This document shows, piece after piece, positions 1-5,857 of a stretch of 9,723 nt of DNA; position 1 is the stretch's first letter; the number at the start of each line of letters is the position of its first letter. The DNA is from Dehalococcoidia bacterium (GTDB lineage: Bacteria > Chloroflexota > Dehalococcoidia > UBA2979). Location of the stretch: contig JASLOV010000165.1 of the NCBI GenBank assembly GCA_030745285.1, forward strand, positions 1 through 9,723, written 5' to 3'. The translations under genes and the position numbers were made by a program. The notes beneath the pieces are model-generated. The model was given only the letters and a program-made list of their open reading frames with translations. It made no database searches and had not been told where the DNA came from.

Positions 1-958
1 GCTTCACCACCAGGTCGATCTGCTCCAGCAGCAGCCGGGCCCGGTCCGCCTGCGCGGGGTCCTGCATCACGGCGGCGATGCTGCCCATCACCAACGTCTC
101 ATCGATGAACTCGGCCAGCGGCGACACGCGCAACTCGTCCGCCTCGCCGGTCTCATCCATGAAGTCGACGAGTCCGCCGAACCCGGAACCGACGTTGCCG
201 AGGAACGCGAAAACATGCCCGTCCGCGCATTCGTAGACGCCGAGGCCCGGCATGGTGAAGCCCATGCGCGGGCTCTCGCCTCTTCGCTTGATCGAGTAGC
301 CGAGGATGTCCGCGGTGGGCATCGCGTTGTGCTGCGCGATCGAGAGTGCTTCCTGCATCGACACCTCCACCAGTTGCCCCTCGCCCGACCGGTCGCGGTG
401 ATGCAACGCGGTCAGGATGCCGGCCGCGGCCGTGATCGACGCACCGCGATATCCCTGAATGTCGCCCAGCCGCTCCGGTGGCTCGCCCGGGTAGCCCCCC
501 AGCGCCATCACGCCGGAAGCCGCGAGTCCGATGATGTCGGAGTACGCCCAGCCGGCCCGCGGGCCGCTGAGCCCCCACCCCGTGATCGAAGCGCGGATCA
601 GGTCGGGGCGAACCCGCGAGAGTCGCTCGTGCCCGAGCCCGTCGGGAGCTTCTCCGGGCCGCCACGATTCGATCAGGATGTCAGCGGTGGCGACCAGCCG
701 GCCGAGCCGCTCCCGGCCGGTGGGGGCGGAGAGGTCCAGGGAGACTCCGCGCTTGCTGGCGTTCAACAGCAGGAACGTGAGGCTGTTCTCGGGCGCGCCC
801 ACCGTTGAAAGGAAGGGAGGCCAGTGGCGCACCGGGTCGCCCTCCGGCGGCTCCACCTTGATCACATCGGCCCCGAGATCGGCCAGCAGCCTTCCGGCAT
901 AGTGCCCGATGGGCCCGGAGACTTCGACTACACGAAGGTCGGCGAGTGGCGCGCTCAC
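1..958 (-). CDS. CaiB/BaiF family (type III) CoA-transferase, 3' end outside window
   Basis: About 319 residues are visible; the family is usually near 400, so roughly 80 C-terminal residues are missing. Enzymes of this family move CoA between an acyl-CoA and a free carboxylic acid in the cytoplasm. The N-terminal Rossmann-like signature is clear (LRVVEVSGPIGHYAGRLLAD, then LGADVIKVEPPEGD at 28-41), followed by the family blocks LLNASKRGVSLDL (64-76), ILIESWRPG (94-102) and SGEGQLVEVSMQEAL (191-205). I chose the GTG at 958 because the family signature begins within ten residues of it; upstream in the same frame there is only unconserved arginine-rich sequence. There is no good Shine-Dalgarno, but promoter-like hexamers lie directly upstream. 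The usual catalytic Asp, about ten residues before the helix GILTAL, is not in register: that position is Tyr170, and the nearest Asp is Asp166 (LGDIQG). It is a separate unit from the large operon. Substrate unknown. Confidence 0.93.
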   Translation of the reverse strand, partial: MSAPLADLRVVEVSGPIGHYAGRLLADLGADVIKVEPPEGDPVRHWPPFLSTVGAPENSLTFLLLNASKRGVSLDLSAPTGRERLGRLVATADILIESWRPGEAPDGLGHERLSRVRPDLIRASITGWGLSGPRAGWAYSDIIGLAASGVMALGGYPGEPPERLGDIQGYRGASITAAAGILTALHHRDRSGEGQLVEVSMQEALSIAQHNAMPTADILGYSIKRRGESPRMGFTMPGLGVYECADGHVFAFLGNVGSGFGGLVDFMDETGEADELRVSPLAEFIDETLVMGSIAAVMQDPAQADRARLLLEQIDLVVK

Positions 959-1162
959 GCGCCGATTCTGGAGCCCCGCCCTGCGGCAAGTCAAAGACGG
1001 TGTTGGTCTGCGTGGATTCCGGCGCGCGGCATGCTGCCGCCGGCGCGGGCGCTGCGGGGAGGCTCGCGGTCCGCGGGCGCGCCACAGATGCTCGGTAGGC
1101 CGAGACGTCCATCTCCGGCAGCATTCCGGTGACCGCGAAGACTGACGCACCCTGCGTCGTCT
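959..1162. other. intergenic region upstream of the third CoA-transferase
   Basis: This 204-bp stretch lies between the end of the glycosyltransferase and the start of the CoA-transferase, both on the minus strand. I see no convincing gene in it: open frames across it have arginine- and alanine-rich translations without any family motif. It contains a small inverted repeat (GCGGCA, TGC loop, TGCCGC at 1026-1040) without a T-run, too weak to call a terminator, and the candidate promoter at its downstream edge. Confidence 0.6.
965..994 (-). promoter_or_regulatory. candidate sigma-70-type promoter for a leaderless CoA-transferase mRNA
   Basis: On the minus strand TTGACT (994-989, five of six matches to the -35 consensus) and CAGAAT (970-965, four of six matches to the -10 consensus) are separated by 18 bp. 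The usual 7-nt distance from the -10 box would put the transcription start at about 958, which is the G of the GTG start codon. No Shine-Dalgarno precedes that codon, consistent with leaderless translation. This is pattern matching only; in GC-rich DNA the AT-rich hexamers stand out but remain unproven. Confidence 0.38.
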
Positions 1163-1994
1163 TCATCGACGCCGGCCTTGCACAGTCCGACGATGGCAAT
1201 CGGACCCGGCCAACCTCATCGCAGGCGAGTGCAGAAGCCGTCGCTCCAGTTTCGTGGCGCTGTCGAGTCGTGAGTAGGATCGCGCCAGGTGGACGCGATA
1301 GAAGGTCGCCAGGGTGTCGAGCAGCACGTTCCAGGCGCTCGCGAGCCCGATCGTGGACGCGGAGCCGTACCTGACTCTCACCGGCACCTCCCGCATGACA
1401 CGAAAACCACGATTGCTCTCCACCACCAGCAACTCAACGTCGAAGGCGAATCGCTTCACGAACAGGAGCGGGGCGACAGCCTGCACGACTTCGGCCTTGA
1501 ACAGCTTCAGGCCGGTCTGCGTGTCCCGGATGCCCGGGCGAAACAGCACCCGGGTCAACAACTGGTACGTGAGGCTGTATGCGCGGCGGAGCGGTGGATA
1601 TTCGACCTGCGAGTCTGGATGACGCTTGCTCCCGGCGACCACGTCCGCGTCCTCGGCGGCCTGCACCCGCAAAGCCTCGAGCCACCCCTCCGGGTCGATG
1701 TCGCCACCGCAGTCCATGAAGCCGATCAGCCGTCCGCGGGCGCGCAGCATCCCGGTGACAACCGCGTAACCCTTTCCCTGATTTCGCGGGGTAGTGCCAG
1801 ACGTGCACGCGGGACGAAGTCAGGTCTCTCGCTGCCTCAAGCGTTGCTGTGTCTCCGTCGACGACCACAAGGATCTCGTAGTCAGGCTGACACTCGTCGA
1901 GTACCGCGCACAGCGCGCGAATGTCCTGTGCGAGCGTCGCCTCGCTCGCATACGCAGGGACAACCACTGAGAGTTCCGGGCCGGATCCTGGCAT
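1163..1994 (-). pseudogene. family-2 glycosyltransferase (dolichyl-phosphate-mannose-synthase-like), frameshifted
   Basis: Two minus-strand frames together make one GT2 glycosyltransferase of about 276 residues. The first part, from ATG at 1994, has the typical start PELSVVVPAYASEATL and the nucleotide-binding strand EILVVVDGDT. It loses homology after WHYP. The second part, in the next frame down to the stop at 1163, continues with NQGKGYAVVTGML, IGFMDCGGDIDPEGW, GSKRHPDSQVEYP, RDTQTGLKLFK and FAFDVELLVVE, all characteristic of polyprenyl-phosphate mannose/glucose synthase relatives. Removing one base from the GGGG run at 1788-1791 joins them as HYPRNQGKGYAVV. Because both halves are well conserved, a recent mutation or a homopolymer sequencing error is likely. 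Such enzymes charge a lipid carrier with a sugar at the membrane. An alternative GTG start at 2048 would add 18 residues. About 30 residues after FYRVHLARSYSR look unconserved. A CATACT box (2010-2005) could be a weak -10 element. Confidence 0.85.
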
Positions 1995-2089
1995 AGCGCC
2001 AGCAAGTATGGCACTGCGCCGTCGACCGGACAGCGCCCCGGCGGACACACCACCCCGTGAAGTGGGTGAACCGCCCCGGAGCCTGCCCC

Positions 2090-2116
2090 GCCTTCCCGGG
2101 CCCTGCCCGGGAAGGC
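2090..2116 (-). terminator. strong GC-rich hairpin, probable end of the operon
   Basis: A perfect 11-bp inverted repeat (GCCTTCCCGGG on the left arm, CCCGGGAAGGC on the right arm) encloses a 5-nt loop (2101-2105). It lies 96 nt beyond the stop of the last operon gene and upstream of the glycosyltransferase. There is no T-run on either strand, so it is not a classical intrinsic terminator; it could be a U-less terminator, a 3'-end stabilising structure, or a protein-binding palindrome (it contains CCCGGG twice). The structure is certain; its role is inferred. Confidence 0.5.
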
Positions 2117-2212
2117 TTCAGGTCGCGGGTGGAGGGTGTGTGGCGACCGGACAGGTCTCGTCGGCACCGTCGGCGACCTGGAGTCTGACGGAGCCGAGCC
2201 GCGACGTTCGTC

Positions 2213-2620
2213 TCAGCCGACCTCTCCCCGCTTCCTCTCGGCCCGCTCGCGCGTCAGACGCTCCATCGAGAGCGGCACGAGGTTCGGGTTCGTGACCTCG
2301 AACCGCCCTCCCTCGCCGTCGCTGACGTAGTCGACGGTCGCGCCGCGCAGCAACGAGGCGTGGAGCGCGGCGACCGCGATCGTGACGCCGCCATCGTCGA
2401 AGACCAGGTCGCCGTCCTCGGACTCGTCGGAGAGCGAGACGATGTGGCGGGGCCGGCCCCGCTTCTCGATTGCGACGCGCAGCATGATTCCGGCGACGCC
2501 CGCGATCAGCTCGCGCACGCGCTCGGCGGTGGCCGGCGTGAGGGTGATGAGCGGGCCGTCCGAGGCTCCCTCACCGCGAACGGTTTCGCCGGGGGGATCG
2601 CTCTCGGTCGCGTCGGGCAT
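2213..2620 (-). CDS. cysteine-free IscA/HesB-like (A-type carrier fold) protein
   Basis: This 135-residue protein aligns by eye with A-type iron-sulfur carriers over residues 24-114: the opening ITLTPATAERVRELIAG, the strand MLRVAIEK, the acidic DESEDGDLVFDDGGVTIAV, GATVDYVSDGEGGRF and the ending NPN (111-113). The three cysteines that bind the cluster in IscA, ErpA and HesB are absent: the CSG loop is replaced by KRGRPR (53-58), the C-terminal CGCG is gone, and the protein has no cysteine at all. It therefore cannot bind a cluster in the usual way. It adds an acidic, probably disordered N-terminus and a charged C-terminal tail. The start is ATG at 2620, 10 bp after the beta-subunit stop, with no clear Shine-Dalgarno, so coupling to the preceding gene is likely. 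Its position as last gene of an iron-sulfur oxidoreductase cluster suggests an accessory, assembly or stability role, which is inference. Confidence 0.75.
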   Translation of the reverse strand: MPDATESDPPGETVRGEGASDGPLITLTPATAERVRELIAGVAGIMLRVAIEKRGRPRHIVSLSDESEDGDLVFDDGGVTIAVAALHASLLRGATVDYVSDGEGGRFEVTNPNLVPLSMERLTRERAERKRGEVG

Positions 2621-2630
2621 CGAGCGATCG

Positions 2631-3536
2631 CTACGCCGGTGCCTGGAAGGAGCGCGTCATCTTGTCGACAAGTGAATTGAGGTCGCGCACATAGCGCTCA
2701 ATCACCTCGACATCGTCCGGGGTGACGTGAGCGTAGCGGCGCTGCATATCGAGGTAGGCACGGAGCTGTTCCGGCATCTTCGACTCATTGTAGTCGTGCG
2801 TGCGGCGGAAGCCGGTGCCGTCCGCCCACTCCCAGAGCGGCCAGATGCCGCAGTCCGTGCCCAGCTTGGTGATGGAGAACGAGTCCTGGTCGTCGTAGCC
2901 CCAGGAGAGCGTGCAGGGCGCAAAGACCTGGATGAAGGCGGGCAGGTTGTCCAGCGCCGTGTTCACCTTGCGCTCGAAGTCGCGGAAGAACGCCGGTGAG
3001 GCGGTGGCGGTGTAGTGCGCGCCGCTGAACTTCACCATCATCGCAGGCTGCTTGCGTGGTTGTACCCGCCCGTTCGGGCCGCCGATACGGCCGTTCTCGC
3101 GCGTGCTGACCTTCGCGAACATGTCGGTCATGCCGGTGGCGTGGGTCCCGCTGGCGGCGAACGACTGGTTGTCGCAGACGACGTGCAGGTACGGGGCGCC
3201 GTACTGGAAGCCGCCGGAGAGGTCGTCCATCCCCATGTCGATCTGCCCGTCGCCGTCTATCACCACCAGCGGGCGGTCGATGCCGCGCATCTCCATCGCG
3301 GCGTGCATGCCAACGGCGCCGCTGTCGTGCGTGCCGATGCCGCTGCGGTGCATGATGTCGCGCCCGATGCCGCAGCCCTGGCCGAAGATGATCGGGTCCT
3401 GCCCGCGCTCCTCGCAGACCTGGAAGACGAGCTCCATCACCAGCTTTGTGGTCAGGTTCGAGGGGCAGCCGGGACACTGCCCCGCATCGATGTTCTTGTG
3501 CGGACGGGCGTCCTTCGTCTCAAGGATCATCTTCAT
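2631..3536 (-). CDS. 2-oxoacid:ferredoxin oxidoreductase, beta subunit (thiamine diphosphate binding)
   Basis: This 301-residue protein is the subunit that binds thiamine diphosphate and the proximal 4Fe-4S cluster in the pyruvate:ferredoxin oxidoreductase superfamily. Candidate cluster ligands are Cys21 and Cys24 (CPGCPSNL), Cys55 (GQGCGIG) and Cys208 (APC), matching the CxxC...C...C pattern of the family. The thiamine/Mg motif is GDGQ (95-98) followed by CDNQ (121-124). The block after it, DNQSFAASGTHATG, carries Ala128 where pyruvate enzymes have an Asn that contacts substrate. The family C-terminal block LGTDCGIWPLWEWADG is also present. ATG at 3536 has a good Shine-Dalgarno, AGGAG at 3548-3544 with 7-nt spacing. 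It follows the alpha gene by 75 bp and precedes the IscA-like gene by 10 bp. It works with alpha and gamma-delta as one complex in the cytoplasm. The substrate cannot be read from the sequence, but it need not be pyruvate. Confidence 0.92.
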   Translation of the reverse strand: MKMILETKDARPHKNIDAGQCPGCPSNLTTKLVMELVFQVCEERGQDPIIFGQGCGIGRDIMHRSGIGTHDSGAVGMHAAMEMRGIDRPLVVIDGDGQIDMGMDDLSGGFQYGAPYLHVVCDNQSFAASGTHATGMTDMFAKVSTRENGRIGGPNGRVQPRKQPAMMVKFSGAHYTATASPAFFRDFERKVNTALDNLPAFIQVFAPCTLSWGYDDQDSFSITKLGTDCGIWPLWEWADGTGFRRTHDYNESKMPEQLRAYLDMQRRYAHVTPDDVEVIERYVRDLNSLVDKMTRSFQAPA

Positions 3537-3611
3537 CGGCTGGCTCCTGCTTCGGTTCTGAGCGGCGGCGTTCCGCGCTCTACGTCGTCTATGTCATGTT
3601 CCTCGACCGCC

Positions 3612-4823
3612 TCAGTCAGCGACGGTTTCCATTCTCCAGGAGAGTTCGTCCACCGCCGCCGGATCCTCGATCGCCGCGAAGGCCTCGTCCACCAGTTCCT
3701 CCGCGTCGCGGGAGGAGAAGTTCCGCCCGGCAAGCGCGACCACGCGCCCGAGCACGGCGGGCCGGCCGGGGTGCGAGTACAGCGCAGATCGTAACTCGTG
3801 GAAGAGCGTGTGCACGGGGTTGCGGTCGAAGGCCATCACCACCCGGGCGTCTCCGACCGCCTCGGCGATCGCTTCGCTCGGGAACGGTCGCAGCGTACGC
3901 ACCTTGATCACGCCGACGCGCTTGCCCTGCTCGCGCATCGCGTCGGCGGCCTGTCGGCCACGCGTCGCCATGTTCGCGAGGCCGACGAGAATCACCTCGG
4001 CGTCTTCCGTCCGGTAGCTCTCGATCAGTCCGCCGTAGCCGCGGCCGACGACCTCCACGTAGCGTTCGTGCGCCTCCGTGATCGCCTGCTTCGCGACGAC
4101 GTTGAGCGTGTGGTCGATGGCGTAGCGCTGCTCGATGTAGCTGGCGCCCTCGCCGCCGCTGCGGCTGGCGTTGCTGTAGAACTCCTCCATGTCGAGCGTC
4201 AGCAGGTCGCGACCCGGCAGCAGCTCGTACGGCGGCAGGAACTCGTCCACCTGCTCCTGCGACGGCACCTCGATCGGCATGGCCGCGTGGGAGACCTCCC
4301 AGCCCGGCCAGGTGACGAAGACCGGCAGCTGGATGTCATGGCGCTCCGCGATCCAGTACGCCTGGATCATCGTGTCCAGCACCTCCTGCGCGTTCTCGCA
4401 GTAGAACTGAATCCAGTGCGAATCGCGGAAGATGATCGTGTCGTGGTCATCGGTCTGGATGTTCGTCGGCGGCTCCAGCGAGCGGTGCGCCACCCCCACG
4501 ACGATCGGGACGCGAGCGTATGGGGACCAGATCAGCGGCTGGTAGGCGAACACCAGCCCCTCCGAGTTCGTGCTGAACGTCGACCGCACACCGCTCTGCG
4601 TCGCGGTGATCTGCGCATTGATCACGCTGCGCTCGTTCTCGAGGTCGATCACCCGTGCGTCGAGCTGGCCGCGGTTCACCATCTCCACCAGGTGCTCCCC
4701 GACCTCATCGGACGGGCCGATCGGGAAGAAGCAGACGACCCCGACGCGGGCGAGACGCGCGCCCTCGGCGGCCGCCTGGTTGCCCGTGCGAATGACCGAT
4801 TGGGCCTGCTCGGCGGTGGTCAT
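3612..4823 (-). CDS. 2-oxoacid:ferredoxin oxidoreductase, alpha subunit
   Basis: This 403-residue protein is the alpha subunit, which forms the substrate side of the active site with beta. Residues 28-215 are the N-terminal pyrimidine-type domain: FPIGPSDEVGEHL (33-45) stands in for the usual YPITPSSE, with Gly36 replacing the Thr that contacts pyruvate. TQSGVRSTFSTNSEGL and the block from AHRSLEPPTNIQ through RDSHWIQFYCENAQE (112-147) are strong family matches and keep the Arg (Arg114) expected to bind a substrate carboxylate. Residues 277-314 (VILVGLANMATRGRQAAD to VRTLRPFP) are the C-terminal transketolase-like domain. ATG at 4823 overlaps the gamma-delta stop as ATGA and has a GAGGGGG Shine-Dalgarno. 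The frame stays open upstream to 5945, but that stretch is a shadow of the gamma-delta gene. The length is normal for the family. Confidence 0.92.
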   Translation of the reverse strand: MTTAEQAQSVIRTGNQAAAEGARLARVGVVCFFPIGPSDEVGEHLVEMVNRGQLDARVIDLENERSVINAQITATQSGVRSTFSTNSEGLVFAYQPLIWSPYARVPIVVGVAHRSLEPPTNIQTDDHDTIIFRDSHWIQFYCENAQEVLDTMIQAYWIAERHDIQLPVFVTWPGWEVSHAAMPIEVPSQEQVDEFLPPYELLPGRDLLTLDMEEFYSNASRSGGEGASYIEQRYAIDHTLNVVAKQAITEAHERYVEVVGRGYGGLIESYRTEDAEVILVGLANMATRGRQAADAMREQGKRVGVIKVRTLRPFPSEAIAEAVGDARVVMAFDRNPVHTLFHELRSALYSHPGRPAVLGRVVALAGRNFSSRDAEELVDEAFAAIEDPAAVDELSWRMETVAD

Positions 4824-5857
4824 GAGCGCCCCCCCTCGCCGCTGTAATTGATGAACGGTTCCACGGTGATGCCCTCGTAGGTCGGGTTCGTGCGCATCAA
4901 CTCCTCTTCGTTCGCCATCGACAGCGCGCTGTAGACGCAGACCTCCGCGCAGATGCCGCACCCCCGGCAGAGATCGACGTCGACGCGGTACCCCTGGTGC
5001 GGCAGCCCCTTGCGCACGATGAAGCCGGTGTTGTCGGGGCACATCACCTCGCTGATGCACATGTTGTCGCAGCCGCAGAGCTGGTCGTCGGAGACCGGGA
5101 TCTTCGTGCGCCAGATGTTCGCAGCGCCGCCCCGATACCCCCGGGGCCGTCCCTTGTCCTCGCTGATCAGCACCGGCAGCGGGGGCCGTGAGAGCGGATC
5201 GACGCGGTCCTCGGGGCCGCGTGGATGCGGGACCTCCTGCGACGCGCCCACCACTTCTCGCTCGATCCGCACCTCCTCGTAGGCGCGTCGAGCGGCCTCG
5301 ACGTTCTGCTCCCCGAGACGGCCGGGAAAGCGCTCCTTGACGAGCGCGAGGAAACGGTCGAGCTCGACGACCTCGGTCACGGCGATGTAGGCGCCGGCCA
5401 TGGTCACGCCGACCGGCGGAGGGTCGCGGCGCAGGATTTCGTTGGTGATCGAATCGGCGTCCACGGTGGCGACGGCGCCGCTGAACTTGTATGGCAGCTC
5501 GATCTCGCCCGGCGCCAGCCGGGAGTTGATGATCAGATTGCCGCTGCGCTGGCGGGCGATGGCATCGGTCACGGTCGGGTGCGCGCGGTTGGCGGCGACG
5601 CGCAACAGCCCGCTCCAGAACAGCAACACGTCGTCCGGATGAAAGTTTGGCCCGCCCGCGATCGGGCCGGCGGAGGCCTTGAGGTAGGAGACTACCGGGC
5701 TGCTCTTCGGCCGTCCGCCGGGTGCCACCTGCGTACGTACCCGCATCCCGTGCTGTTCGAAGAACGCGCGTGCCAGCAGCTGCACGGTTTGCACCGAGCC
5801 CTGCCCCGACATGCAGACGAGATTGATCTCTCGCGCCTTCGCGTCGTCGTTGCTCAT
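4820..5857 (-). CDS. 2-oxoacid:ferredoxin oxidoreductase, fused gamma-delta subunit
   Basis: This 345-residue protein joins two parts usually encoded separately. Residues 10-200 resemble the gamma (POR) domain, starting INLVCMSGQGSVQTVQLLA; the typical GxGGQG loop is degenerate (CMSGQG) and the usual RGGPV is KSSPV. A linker of about 50 residues leads to a delta-like ferredoxin domain. Its second cysteine set is close to canonical, Cys297, 300, 303 and 307 (CRGCGICAEVC), but lacks the usual following Pro. The first set, Cys261, 263, 267 and 273 (CGCDNMCISEVMCP), has unusual spacing. The domain should carry electrons from the thiamine site to external ferredoxin. ATG at 5857 overlaps the preceding CoA-transferase stop (ATGA), with AAGGAAGG as Shine-Dalgarno. 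The gamma-delta, alpha, beta order and fusion recall the oxalate oxidoreductase of Moorella thermoacetica, so oxalate or a similar acid is a possible substrate; this is a hypothesis. Confidence 0.9.
   Translation of the reverse strand: MSNDDAKAREINLVCMSGQGSVQTVQLLARAFFEQHGMRVRTQVAPGGRPKSSPVVSYLKASAGPIAGGPNFHPDDVLLFWSGLLRVAANRAHPTVTDAIARQRSGNLIINSRLAPGEIELPYKFSGAVATVDADSITNEILRRDPPPVGVTMAGAYIAVTEVVELDRFLALVKERFPGRLGEQNVEAARRAYEEVRIEREVVGASQEVPHPRGPEDRVDPLSRPPLPVLISEDKGRPRGYRGGAANIWRTKIPVSDDQLCGCDNMCISEVMCPDNTGFIVRKGLPHQGYRVDVDLCRGCGICAEVCVYSALSMANEEELMRTNPTYEGITVEPFINYSGEGGRS

Noticed and set aside
1026..1040. Small inverted repeat as a terminator after the glycosyltransferase
   Set aside because: Only a 6-bp stem with a 3-nt loop and no T-run; expected by chance in such GC-rich sequence.
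681..1199. Minus-strand open frame bridging the gap before the third CoA-transferase
   Set aside because: No motif, and most of it lies out of frame over the real CoA-transferase gene.
2631..5857. Naming the complex pyruvate:ferredoxin oxidoreductase (porA/porB)
   Set aside because: Family membership is clear, but substitutions at pyruvate-contact positions and the gamma-delta fusion make pyruvate specificity unsupported.
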